A stretch of DNA of 64,000 bases from positions 1 to 64,000 of the forward strand of contig ARYC01000233.1 in the NCBI GenBank assembly GCA_000711775.1. Direction: 5' to 3'. The notes under the pieces were generated by a model that saw only the letters and a list, made by a program, of their open reading frames with translations, was not told the DNA's origin and did not search any database. Both the position numbers and the translations under genes were made by a program. This DNA is from Oxytricha trifallax (lineage: Eukaryota; Ciliophora; Spirotrichea; Sporadotrichida; Oxytrichidae). Below are positions 1 to 12,254 of the stretch, one piece after another (positions within the stretch are counted from its first letter, which is position 1; each line of letters opens with the position of its first letter).

Positions 1-240
1 CTTTCAAAAGATAGTAGTAGAGATAGCCAAGTGAGAAATATCTCAAGGTCCTTTTGATTTAAAAGGGGTTTTGGGATACCATCTTATGGAAAGCTGCATC
101 CTTAAGTTAGTTGAGGGGTTAGCACTCAAGCTCCTTAGTGAAGTCGATACCAGCGATATCCTCGTTCAGTTTGTCCTCTTTCATAGGAGACATCAAAGCC
201 AGGTATGTAGAAATGAGTTTGCTGTTTTCAATTCCATTTG
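1..240 (-). CDS. Partial protein-coding segment running off the left edge
   Basis: Read on the minus strand with TAA/TAG as glutamine, this stretch is open and protein-like, with soluble segments such as LMSPMKEDKLNEDIAGIDF and KDAAFHKMVSQNPF. The composition is clearly richer in G/C than the DNA to its right. The frame stays open to about position 370, but with only one stop codon and AT-rich DNA that part may be chance. The 3' end lies outside the window. I do not recognise the family; it is probably one exon or MDS of a macronuclear gene. Confidence 0.45.
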
Positions 241-1189
241 ATTTATTATTATAATTTGACTAGCAGAATTCTTTGTTAAAGATAATAATATTAGGGCTTT
301 AATTAATCGTAGAAAGATGGGACAGTTTAATTGTATATTGTTTCAAGATTTATATAAGTGTAACAAACATCACTCTCAGTTTTATAAGTCTGAGGCTCTG
401 TAATTTTATTGAAAATACTGATTAAAAGAAATATATAGGATGAATAATAGCAATAATACACATTCCCTAACTTAACTCAAACCAATAATCAAACAATTCC
501 TTTGAACTAGAGTGCAACCCCGTCCTAGAGATAAACTCTAGGAAAGAGCAGCTGAGATTTTTGCAGTTAAAAGTAAATTTATTTGCTGTGCTGCTACTAG
601 TCTCTCAAAATTTTTTAAAAAGGGAGAAAAATAATAGAAATAAAGCCTAGCTTACTTACCTTACCAGCAGTTAACTGATGAAGTAAAGTAACTGGGCAGT
701 AAAACTATTTACTGTTCTCTGCTTTCTCTGTAAAAGTACTTATAAAGAGTTAAAAAGTAAAAAGTTTTAGGTGAGAGAGGTTTAAGTTTCAGCCTAAATT
801 TTTTAGACTGGTTAATTTTTATTAGTAGAGTGCCAAACTACTGGCTTTACTTAAGAAAACTTAAAACCCCAGAAACTGCTGTTTGGGATACTGCCTGAGC
901 CGATTTACGCTTGAAGCTTTTTTAGGCTTCTCTACAGTCAGGGTGAGTACCTAGGCCAAGAAAGTAGTTTAACTAACAGTAGGTTTACTTAGGAGGAAGT
1001 TTTAATTAAGTTCTACTAACTGTAACTCCTTTAATTTAGAGTAGTTAAAGTTGGCAAAAATTTAATTAAACCAAGGGTAATTTAATTAAGTTAACTTAGG
1101 GTAAGCAATCTATGATCTTTTTTAATTATCAAAAAAAATCTCTCCGAAGACTTTGGGCCACCCGTTTGAATATTCAAATTCGTCGTCCT

Positions 1190-1540
1190 CGAAACGAGGT
1201 TAAATTCGATTCATTTTATAATTAATTACGATTTATCATCCTTGCCCGACATCGATTGACGAAAAATCTGCGGAGGAATGTAGCCTGAGAGTCATGTCAC
1301 TGTGCAAGTTAAAAAATTCTTTAAAACTGATCGTTTGTTTATTTGATACGATTCAGATTCTTTAATAAATTACCATGCCAGACACTGATTAGCGAACGCG
1401 AGGTTGAAAACATCCAGTGATTGCAACACTGCGATTGTACTTGAGCAAATGTAGCTTCTAAATCATGTCACTGCCGCTCTTAATTAATTAAATACCCTAA
1501 ACAGATCATTTGTTTCCTCGTAATGATTAGACAAGCTCTT
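1190..1540. repeat. Two degenerate tandem copies of a ~170-bp unit
   Basis: The words AATGTAGC, TCATGTCACTG and GATC(G/A)TTTGTTT recur in the same order about 169 bp apart (near 1277 and 1446), each preceded by a CGAnnCGAGGTT-like word. This is an old direct duplication in non-coding DNA. No function is apparent. Confidence 0.5.
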
Positions 1541-1659
1541 ACACTTTAATAATCAAAACCAAAAACAAAAAATGCAGTAGGTCAGAATTATCAAAATCAA
1601 AAAATAGATCATTGAAAGCCTTCAGTTTAATTCTAAAAAAATCAAGTAAGTAGCTTGTT

Positions 1660-2035
1660 GTTAATTTAATCTTTGGGTTCTGTTATTAATGTTACTTGGG
1701 TTCTCGTTACTTTTTTACTTGGGTTCTTTTTAAAAATTAACTGCTACTTTAAAAATCACTGTTACTTTGTTCTTGTAATTAAAATCAAATTCGTACAGCC
1801 TGGCCAGGCTACTAAAGCAAATTAAATTTTTTAAAAAATCTCCTAAAGGGTTCTTGGAGTTCTAAATGATTTGTTACTGTTTCTTTGGGTTCTTAAATTA
1901 ATTAAAACTGCTAACTGGGTTCTTACTAGCAATTAATTGGGTTCTTTAAATTTGTTACTTTGATTTTTTTATTGGTTCTTAGATTTAAATAAAGGTTCTT
2001 TACTGTTACTTTGATGATTCTTACTTGTTACTTTG
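1660..2035. repeat. Imperfect GGGTTCTT / TTACTT repeat cluster
   Basis: The words TGGGTTCTT and GTTACTT occur again and again at irregular spacing over about 370 bp, embedded in T-rich DNA. The pattern looks like a diverged minisatellite. It is not the G4T4 telomere repeat. Confidence 0.45.
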
Positions 2036-3377
2036 AATGTTTAATTTTAAAAAATTGATAGTGGCCACTATCAAACTAAGCTTAAATCTTTTAACCCCAG
2101 CTATGGTTTACAGTTCAAAAACTTTAATCTCTCTAGTGTGAGTAGTACCCTTGTTAATAAATTAAAATTCTAACCCTGTAAACTTGACTTTAAAAGTAAT
2201 GTAACAAACATCACTTGATTTTAAACTTAAAACTTGATTTTAATTAAATAGCTGTTAGCTTTAAAAACTTAGTAAACTCAGTAAAACTCCAGCGTTTTTG
2301 ATTTTTAACTTTTTAACTAAAACAACTAGGCTAAAGCCAACTTTTAGGTCAATTAGGGATATAGGTAGGTAATATAAGCTGATAGCTGAATTTTCTGAAA
2401 AATTATTAGAAAACCAGTAAAACCTGAAATGCTGCCAAAATTTTCATTTTAGTACATCAAGTAGTAAAAGTACTTAAAAAAACTAAAAGTCTAGTTGGCC
2501 TTTGAAAACGTAAAATTTGTCCTCAAGCCGATTAGTAGGGCTTAAGGTTAGAAACCAGAACTTAGAGAAATCTTGAGTTGGTAGGGTAAAATAGAGCAGC
2601 TGAAGAAAATTGTGGTAGAAGAGAGCTGGGCTTATAGTTTTTAAATTATTTAGGTAGAGAAGTTTGTTACAAACTTAAATTAAATTTATAGTAGGTACTT
2701 AAAACTGGCAATTTATAGGGCAATAATCCAATAAATTTAATAATATCTTAATAAAACCAGGATTTTTAAAACTTGGATGAAATTGGTGAAAATTAAATAG
2801 AGAGGAGAGAATTAATATAAGAGAAAATTAGGGAGGAGAGTGCAGTGAGTTGATTTAAAACTTGTTATAAAAACTAAATAATCATTCTTGCTACAAATAA
2901 ACTTAAACATGGGAAATAACTTGTGGAAATTATCTTCATTAAGCTTTTAAACGCCTTTCAAAGGAATGGTAGGATATTAGCTTGGTTGGAGTTAGTAGAA
3001 TTTTTCTTAGGTTGATTCATATTTTATTATGAAGCTTTGTTTTGAGACTAAGGCATCTTGGGTGTCCCTTTGTGAGTCTAGGTTGCTTCAGTTGAAAGTA
3101 CCAACGTCTAATTCTTGTTGTTGAATTCATCAGTTTTAGAATTGATATCATTAAGGTTTAGATTATTTCCTGCTTAGAAATCAAAGTCATTGAATTATTA
3201 ATTATCATGTTTATTATGGAACATTCGACTTCCACCAAGGTTTTTAAAGTAAGAGTTCTATTTTTGGTTTTGGTGACCTACGGATGCTTTCACTTGATTA
3301 TGTATAGGTTGTTTATAAATTCCATTACTAGGAAAGATTGGAGGTTATGTAGTGAAATAGCTGTCTTTCTCAAAATC

Positions 3378-6300
3378 TCAGTGGTCCCTGGGTATGCTTG
3401 CATCGCTCTCTTAGAAATTCTAAGTTCTTTGTTGATTAAATCTATTTGGTTCATACTCGTCTTCACTTTAATCTTCGTCATAATCTTCTCCTACTTCTTC
3501 ATCATCATTATGAATCGCTTATTGATTGCCTGAGTCCTCTTAGTGCTGCTTCTGATCTCTTGTGTCAAGTGCAAAACCACCTCCTTCAATTTGCTGATGT
3601 TAATCGTTGATTCTATTTGAAGGATCATTTTGATCAATGAGCTGGTCTTTTTGTTTAGTGTTGGTGCCTAACATCTATTAAACTAATTTAATCTCTTTTG
3701 AATTATTAGTCACAGAATCATTCTGTTAACTATTCTTTTGCACCTTCTTCTTTGCTTTGCTCTTTTTATTATTTAGCGTCTAACTCTTGAGTTTGCTGAA
3801 AGGTTCAACTTATAATTTATTCTATTATATCTAAGTTGGAGTGAGTTAAAGACTGTTTGATTAGAATTGATTGATTTAAGGAGTACCCGTGTTAAATTGT
3901 TGTTATGGAGAAATGTTGTAATTCGGTGTCTGACTCATAATCCCTCCACCACTATGTTTCTTTAGAGAGGAGGAAGAGGAGTCCTGTCCACTTTTTATCT
4001 ATGACAAGTTCTGGAGAGTTTATTTGCTTGCAAGTTGGCTTTAGTTTGGCTGCTTTAAACTAATCTTTGTATCTCTTTTTCTTTGAGAATCTGAAAAGCT
4101 TTATTGATGTTACTAAGTGTAGCTACCATCAACACGATTCCTTTATGGAGTGAGTAGGTCATTATCATTATGCGCATATGTGAGTGAAAGCTATCTCTAT
4201 CTTTGCCCCAATATATTATATTCGCTCAGGCTGTTTTCCTACTTTAGTTGCTTGTGAGTATTCCATTAGTATTATTATTGAACTGTTAAACAAAGCTAGT
4301 CAATATTAGAGATGCTGAACTTATGCACGCTGCCGCTGTAACATTTTTTCAGTTCCTGAGAGCTTACAGGAAAAGTCTCTAATTTTACTACACAGTAGTC
4401 ATCATAAGGTCGATTAGACTTTAAGGTTTTGAGTGCACTATTGTCCAAAGGCGTCAATTTAGTTAATTTCTCAAACAGGCGCAAGTACTTGTAATTATGG
4501 TAAGGATCTTATAACTTTGAACTTTGATGGAAACTTTCAGTTTTTGTATTTTGTTCAAACTATTATTTCCTCTTGTCAACATCATCAATTATATCTTCAG
4601 TAAAACTGTCTTTAGTTCTGGAATATTCTAGCAAATTATATGTTGCAGAATTGAATGATCTCTCTTCAGAACAAAGTAAAACATTGAGGATATTGTATCG
4701 TAAGTCAAATGGTATTTCATAATTCAGTTGAATATCCTCTTTCAATGCATTGTCTTCTATCTTATTTAATTTTTCTTTTCTATACACAAAGTTAGGAAAT
4801 TCAATAACTTACAATGATAATATAGACTCGAATACTTAAGGGACAATTTTTAGAAGGGTTTAACGGAGAGTTTTTTATATCTGTATAAGTAGAGATTCTA
4901 TAGCCTTAGACTCGTTGGTTTTCTTCCCTTCAAATGTTTTATTGAATTCTTTCATAATTTGAACTGATTATATCATTGAGTCCAGACAGTATGCTAAACT
5001 ATAATCTTGAGAATAGTAATCAATATATTTTTGCACTTTTTCCCATTAAGTTTCTATAGGAAGTTAAACACAAATACTTACTTAGCTATTACCCATTGAG
5101 TTTTTTGGCAAAATTCCTGAAACTTTGTACATTAGCTCTATTTTCGGGCTTAACTTAGTTGTATTTATATTGAGTATCCTCATAATATGAATAACTGTCT
5201 AACTTTGGGGTTGCCATAGTGTCAATAAGTATCATCATATACTTCTCTCCTCTTCTGATATCTGCTACACAATAATCTAACTCTTGAAAGTTATAACTAT
5301 AAAAAGTTAAGGCTTTGTATATTTACCACTAAAGAATTTGACATAAAAGTCTCTTAGTCTATACTAGTAATCCGCAGGAATTTAATAGATAGTTTAAGGA
5401 GGCTCTTAATCCTAGAGTTACACTGAGTAGAACCTTATCATATACGGCTTGCTGAGGCCTATATCGAATTCTTCACTTGCAAATAACTCATCAATCAGGT
5501 TTTCAATTATTTGCTCTTCTTTACCTTTAACTACTTCAAGTCTTTAGGGTATCTGTATAATTCCTCTCCTCATCGACATGGCCACTAGATAATAATCTTA
5601 ATTTTCTCTTACAACGGCGAATTGTGATCTAGGGATAGGATTATCACTGTAAAAGTAAATGAGCTCCACAATGATTGAATTCTCTCCGAATACGTAATCA
5701 CAAAAATTATCCCTATTGCAGTAATGAAGTTTATAGATAGAAGGAAACATCTCCAAATTCTATTCTTCTGTATATTTTTCCAATATCCTAATTACTTTAA
5801 ACGGTTGAAGTTTGAAATTGAAGACTAAGGATTGAAGTACTTAGCATAGTGGAAAAACCAGTGGGTTTAAAAAACACTCACTGGTTATATCTTCAGGCTT
5901 TGAAGAATAAAATGCGGCTAAGAGCATGAAAGTCGCTCTTAAATCATTATAAACCGGTCCATTACAGAGTATATTTAACAGTCCAAGAAGTTCATTGGGG
6001 TATGAATAATTCTAGGGGTTCTTATGTATCTAAGGCTTGAAAACGTAATCTGAATTGAAAGCCTAATGATAATTTCTATGCTAGAAAAATTTGGTCATTT
6101 TACTCTATTTAGATATTTAATGCCTAAAAGAGGTATGCATAAGGCGATGTTAGTTACAGTCGAAGAATGGTGATCCGGTGAACATTTCCTTCTTATCTAC
6201 ATCACGATGTTCATTAATATATTTATTGAAGTTTATAGCGTAATCCAGAGTGCCCATTAAATGTAATGTCTCAGATTCAGAGAATTACGGAGTAGGAAAA

Positions 6301-7935
6301 TCACGTATTTCAAATTGGTGTAATGTACTATCATAATCCTTATCAGCTAATATTTTTGCTTTGTAATTCAAGGATAATTTCTTTTAAGCTTTTATTTAAA
6401 GACCATCATAATTTTTAGTTTAAGCTTTAAACTTTGAAGCTTTTGTAATTGAATCCTTGCTCGTTAGTTTATAGCTATCGGGATCTTTTTCAATAGCTGC
6501 ACCCGATTCTCTTTTTTAGAAATAAATTTCATCTGAAACAAGACCCTTATTTTATTAAATAATCTTCTCTTCGTAAGTTATTGACTGCTTTTTGTTTCTT
6601 TCAGATAATGATCGCTTTTTAGAAGCAGTCCTACATTTTTTTACTTTTCTATTCTTTCCTAATCGACCAATTCTATATTGAACACATTGTTTACAGCCAT
6701 GTTAGTGTTTTTGATTGTAGCGGTGGCAAGCCAATATTTTTGTTTTATGAATTCGTTCAGCTTTTCCTAGAACATTTTTAAAAGTTATTAACAGGAATCT
6801 GCTTGTTATTTATAAGTGAGCGGATTCACTCTTAATTTATTGATTAGAGTTTGATAATCGAGGAGTTAATCCTCTAAATAAACTTAAATTGCATGGGTAT
6901 CTTGATTCAGAAGCTTAGGTTATTTGTAAGTGACCTGCGTCATGGTGTCCAGAACTTAACCAATATCCTAATAATCAACTTCATTATCATCAGAATCAAT
7001 CAATGCTAAATTTAGTTTGAATTTTCGATTTTGATTGTTATTAGGATTCTAATTAATTATTGAAGATACTAAATTAGAAGCATATTAATCTTGTTCGATA
7101 GATTGATTAAGAAGATCCTTTTAGTTGATTTTATAGGCATTCAAATTATCATTATTCTAGAAGTTTTGAATATCGTTCCCTTCTTCATTGTGATATTAAC
7201 CCTCAATATTTAAATTGATTTCGACATTCATCTTGATTTTAGTATCTTATTCTTGCTACTCTTGCTAGTCCTTTTCTTATTCTAAGCTGTTCATATTATA
7301 TGATTGACGAATTCTACATTTGCTTAACATATTTCTTTTTACTTTACGAGTCATGAATTGAATAAATTCTCATTTAAATTATTGTCTTTTTCATAAGCTT
7401 TGAAGTAATCAGCATTATGGTCAAAGCGTATGTATTTTAAATCAGTGATCTTGGTATTTAGTATATTCTTAGAGATTTTCACAATTTTAATATTCTGAAA
7501 TGAAGTGTTATTTAACTTTTTGTTTGAAAGAGCATTTTTAAAAGGTAGAATTGCAAGTTGGTTAAGTTCAAGCTCGCTTTACTATAAGACTTCATTTAGC
7601 GGCTAATCAAGTTTGTTGATGAAAATAGCGTGAAGTGCTCGCATCAAGATTTTGAAGAAGTCCTCATTTCATAAATCTGGGCTTTCTATAAGTTTATCAA
7701 AATAGCAGAGAAGAAGCTCAGTTGCATTATCATCATGAGAAACAAGAAACTCAAAAATGGTACCTTTCCATTCTAATAAATCCTGTCCTTCTACGAACTT
7801 GCATGACAAAGAATAAAGTCCTATTATTTCAAGAGGAGAGTCACCTTCTTTATATGCATATGTAATCTGTCCCACATCATTTGGTAGTAATTAAAATACT
7901 GCTTGGTCACCAATCGATTATTGCATTCCTTCCAT
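3378..7935 (-). CDS. Unidentified multi-intron gene with acidic, Q/N-rich C-terminus
   Basis: A minus-strand gene read with TAA/TAG as Gln. The suggested start is the ATG at 7935 (MEGMQQSIGDQAVF) and the TGA at 3378 ends it. The middle is globular (for example YSYPNELLGLLNILCNGPVY and FGENSIIVELIYFYS). The last ~300 residues are low-complexity, Q/N/S-rich with an acidic DEEVGEDYDEDQSEDEYEP run. Two short introns restore the frame exactly: 5283-5326 (44 nt, GTAAAT...TTCAAG), giving VKFFSELDYCVADIRRGEK, and 5054-5081 (28 nt, GTAAGT...CTATAG), giving NGQQLKTQWEKVQKY. A third candidate of 20 nt lies near 6620. A TGA in frame at 7669 and a frame change near 7351 are unexplained: missed introns, an IES or damage. 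I recognise no domain, so the function is unknown. Confidence 0.6.
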
Positions 7936-8041
7936 TTTAATTTATAATTAAAATACTAAAGATATCTATTTATATTCTTAATGATATTATAATATAATTA
8001 ATTTGATCAAGCTTCATCTGTAAAATTATACCTAGAAATAA

Positions 8042-10746
8042 ATGAAGACCTAAAAAACAGATAACTAGAATGCACGTATAAACTCACACCCTAACGAAGA
8101 GTCTAAGAATGGATTATAATCAGAAATTTCTTGCTCATAGCAGTCGATATTAAGCGATGATTTTCTTATTTCTAATGCCTAATCTGTAATTAAACCAAGC
8201 AAAGTTAAGGCTTAAGAGAAATCTATTGTTAAATGGACTCCTGTCGTGCTTGGTAAATTATTCCCAAACGTTATTTAGTCAACAAAGTTCACATACAATT
8301 CTGGATAACTGCTAAACAGTGGTGAAGTCCCTGTACAAATCTAGAAGCTTACAGGTGGAGTAATCATAAAACTTCCTTAAGAAAAAATTCAAGAATATTT
8401 AGCTAGCAATGTTGATGTTTGTTACATATAAAATGATGAGGAGCTTTGCAAATTCCTTGAAGCTTACCTTCAAAGTTTTCGACTTGCCAGAATCAGGAAT
8501 AAACCAGTTATGAATAATTAAGAAAGCGACACAAGCAATAATATTACAGGAGGATGCAAAGTTAATTAGTAACGAGGAGCTCTTAGAGGGAGTCAAAATT
8601 TAATAGATGCTCTCAACGAGACAATTAAATAAAAAGGCAAATCCTAGAAGTTAAGTAGCAATCCTTTTTTGAAGAAAAGAGAAGCTAAGCTCGCATGTAA
8701 GAAATTAGAGGTTATTAATCTATACTATAACGAACAATTAAAGCCTCGTCAAGTGGCTAAGAAATTGAGGATGGATGTGGATGTTGTATATAAGACTATC
8801 GAAAAGTTTAAGTACGAGGTCAAGCATAAGATTCTTGATCCTGAATCACAAAAGAAAGTGGGTAGAAAAGGGGTTTGTGGGAACTAGCTCTTGCTTGATT
8901 CTATACAGGCCTACCTAGAACAGAACGGAATTTACGAAGTTACAGGATAGAAGCTTCATAATTATTTATTAAACCTGGCTCAAACAAAGCCAGAGTGTAA
9001 GCTACTTAAGGTACCTTGCGTTACCACTCTTCAAAAGATTCTGTGAGATAAGTTCCATCTAAGATATGGGAAAACTAAGGCTGCTAATACAAAGTATAGA
9101 GATCCGAACTTCAATGCAGGTTATCATTTCAGTTGATGAGAGCAACTTCCGATCGGACTCGATGCCCTCAAAGTAATGGAGCTTCAACATTAAAGATATG
9201 CATCGAGATTCTGCAAATTTACAGAAGCGATAAAAAAGGTTGCAAAATGATAGCATGATCCTCGCTAGCGATGACAGACTTTTGTATGGAAAAATGCTCC
9301 TCAAAATGAATCAAAGTTCTGATTCTTCAACTTCAAAATTCTCAGAGAGCTTCCACCTGGAAAAAATTGAAAATGTTGGGGAATAATTAGAGAAGGTTTC
9401 AAATTCATTTGACTTAGGGTTTTCTAAAAATTGTAATTAAAAGGTTGGAAATATTAAAAGTGGAAAATTCGGTATGGCTAAGTCAATTTCGTAAGCAATT
9501 AGCAATTTTGCAATGAAAAGCTTTATAGGACCTAAGGTAGGATAGGGGTTTAAGAAATATCCTAGACGCCAAAGAATCATGTCAGCACTCCAATCTAAAT
9601 TCATGGAGCGAAAGTTCTAAGGGGGTCAAAGTAGTCATCGAAAACCAGTAATTATAGTTAGAAAACCATTGAAAATACTAAGGTAATTATTAATGCATAA
9701 TACTTTTAGGGAAATCCATAACTGAAACCATTAAAAAAGCAACTTCAGACCCCTTCAATGAAAACTCGGCTTGCATTTACAAAGGATCTCTCCCCGATAT
9801 TAGAGGTCCCTGAGACCTCCAACTAGAAATTCAGCTTGACTAAAACTTTTCAGAGTTTCCGCATAAATAGTTCAGTGAAATCAGTGGTGTCTGAAGACAA
9901 TTCAGCTTCAAAAGTGAAGAGTGGTTTAACTCCTATTCTCGATAAAATATCAAAACTAAAACTGGAATCTTCGAGGAAGAAGTCTGTTGACCTAGGTGCC
10001 GAAACCAAGTTGGAAAGTCGGTTTGCGGTCACTCCTAGGAAATTAAAACTCTCAAGTAGCTTCCACAAAGACTCATCGAACCCTGGGTCAGAGCAGGGAA
10101 ACTTGCAGAGTGAAAGGGGCTCTTACTAAAAGCTTTGGCCCCAGCTATTTATAGACCCTCACTTGAAAAGCATTAAGGAATACTAGAGTGAGATGAAGCA
10201 GAACCTGGGACACTATGGGATGAAAGTGAGAGAGTTGTCAATTAAGAAAAGCTCAACTAAGAGATAGCAATTCTCAATGTCTTATATTGCTGCGATTTCC
10301 TAGGATAGAATTATCTCCAGTCAAGTGATAGAAGGAGCTTTTGACTCAGTTCTCTTTGAAAACTTTATCTACCATACCTTACGCAGTGTAAGAACTGACA
10401 AAGAACTACACTCGAAGAAAGTGGTCCTGCTGATGGACAACGCAGTCATTCATAAATATTCAGAGATGTTAGCCACAGCCAGAAAGTTTAAAGTGAATGT
10501 GCTCTTCAACGCCGAATACTCGCCTTGGCGCAATCCAATTGAGCAGTTATTCTCCTTTACAAAGAAGGAGATGAAGATGGACACTATTCAGAACAAGTAA
10601 GTTTAAATGGGCTTTACACTTTTAGGCAGCAATTGGTGAAGAGGGTTGCGGAAATCGTTCAGAATTTAAGAAAAGAAGACATCCAGGGGATGTGGGCATT
10701 CAGTATCAAGAAGTGGATTCACACTCTTCGGTTCGGTTTTGTGTGA
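8042..10746 (+). CDS. Tc1/IS630-type DDE transposase-related gene with very long insertion, possibly broken
   Basis: The frame opens at ATG 8042 and reads through many TAA/TAG codons. A helix-turn-helix-like region (LKPRQVAKKLRMDVDVVY, ~8740-8800) is followed by VTTLQKIL and FHLRYGK, as in Tc1/IS630 transposases. Catalytic-core motifs are SVDESNF (first Asp codon 9135), LLMDNAVIHK (second Asp 10436) and YSPWRNPIEQLF (Glu 10541), with D34E spacing. About 430 codons separate the two Asp residues where the family has about 90; the extra part is K/S-rich and probably disordered. A 29-nt intron (10597-10625, GTAAGT...TTTTAG) joins QNK to QQLVKRV before the TGA at 10744. A 35-nt intron near 9655 would repair a frame change. 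In-frame TGA 9044-9046 replaces an expected Arg, and ~14 family residues are missing near 9120. No terminal repeats are seen, so a domesticated or decaying host gene is likelier than a live transposon. Confidence 0.65.
10597..10625 (+). other. Spliceosomal intron, 29 nt
   Basis: It begins GTAAGT and ends CTTTTAG. Its removal joins CAGAACAA to GCAGCAATTG and keeps the frame open for a further 39 codons to TGA 10744. Unspliced, the frame ends at a TGA only a few codons past the intron. Confidence 0.6.
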
Positions 10747-12152
10747 TGATGTTTGTTTCATAGCTGAAGTAGTGTATAAAACCTGTTTCCCTTTACAATT
10801 TCCCCTGGCATGTCAGTTTTAAATTCATCGCAGATTATTATAATTAATAACACTATTTATATTTTACTTAAAAATGTCCTAATTCACTCTTTACAACACT
10901 CAATTCTAAAATACTGCTTCTATTTCACATTTGCACTCTTAAAATGGCCACTTCCTTCGCGATTCTACTTAGTTGCATTTCCTTTCATATTATCGCAATT
11001 ATGCCTGAATGTGATATTTTGGCAAAACTTCCAAACTTTAATGGAGTTACCCTACTTTCAAGCCCCTTTTCGGTAAATGAGAGAGGTTTTTATGAAAAAG
11101 TCCCTATTTTGGCCTAAACTACGCAAATCTCTGAAATCGCTAATTTCGCAAATGTCCCAACTTCCCTAATTATAAAGACCCCTAAATATGAGATGTATGA
11201 ATTTTTACAAATACATATATAATTTTGACCATCCCCCTAAATTTTTTGACCAACTACTAATAAAAAAATGAAACATGTCAACAAAAACACAGGGGTTTTG
11301 AAATTGAGGGGATTTGGGGTTTACGCATTTTACCATTGGTCTAATTATATTATTTATTAAATTTTAATTTTATTTTCACAATTTCCTGATTCAATTCTAT
11401 TTTAGCAATATATGTAACTACAAAAATTTAACAATAAAAATTGCATTTTAATATTGAAATTATATTTTAAAATATAATAATTTTGAAATTTATTTGTTGG
11501 AACTGATTTAATTAAAATCTTTTAGGATATAAAATTACTAGAATTACTTTAATTAAATGTATATTTATATAGTTTTGTGAGATTTAAGTAGATTATTATT
11601 TTACTGATTGAGTTTTACAACTTGGTCTTTCAATTACTGAGGTGTGAGTTTATTTAGATCTTCAATGACGAATAATTATTTAAAACATGAAAAAAATCAT
11701 AAAATACTATAAATTAAATTATTTAAATTGATATCATAATTTTATTGCTCAATAATTATGAGTTGCTCATTGTTTGTGTAATGTTAGATGGTTATAGTCA
11801 GCTTTATTGATTGATATTTTAGTATATTTATAAATTAATTACTTATTTGATCAAATTAATAAAATTTATATCACAGAGTCATTTTTACATAGATATATTA
11901 TTTAACTCTCACTCTGTCCTTATCCCTATTTTGATCTTGTACTTTTCAATGGTTTACTTTCTTAATCCTCAAATTTATCTCTCTTTGATTTTAACCTATT
12001 ATCTTGCTCCATGAATTCTTCTATATCTTGATAATTTTCCAATAAAAATAATAATCAAGCATAAAAATTGAAAAAGTAAATTTAAGTGGATATCTCCGTG
12101 ATCTACTTGGAAGTTCTCTGCTTCATATTATTCCCTTTCATCCTCAATAATT
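10747..12152. other. Intergenic or IES DNA
   Basis: No supported gene. The first ~500 bp are of intermediate composition and may be the 3' flank of the DDE gene; beyond about 11,340 the DNA is strongly AT-rich. The 88-residue open frame at 10810-11076 has no recognisable features. Confidence 0.5.
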
Positions 12153-12254
12153 CAAAACCCCAAAACCCCTTAATGAGGTTTATAAGTGCTTTGATTTGTA
12201 GGGTATAGTTGGGGTCTTATTGGGGTTAGTAGAGAAATTAGGCCAATTTGCAAA

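Larger units (their letters stand above)
380..3377. other. Non-coding stretch between two genes
   Basis: I see no convincing coding region on either strand. The sequence is AT-rich with scattered GC-richer patches, and it contains two sets of degenerate internal repeats listed separately. The 108-residue open frame on the plus strand at 3207-3533 is the antisense of the acidic, Q-rich tail of the minus-strand gene and of its flank. Confidence 0.5.

Noticed and set aside
3207..3533. 108-residue hydrophobic open frame on the plus strand
   Set aside because: It is largely the antisense of the acidic/Q-rich tail of the minus-strand gene ending at 3378; the hydrophobicity comes from reading GAA/GAT-rich DNA backwards.
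9059..9304. 81-residue minus-strand open frame
   Set aside because: Shadow of the plus-strand DDE gene, which has clear catalytic motifs in this stretch.
12153..12170. Telomere (C4A4 repeat) marking a chromosome end
   Set aside because: The repeat is only two units long, is mirrored about 4.1 kb away and has an ANT duplication on both sides, so it is a TBE terminus rather than a telomere.
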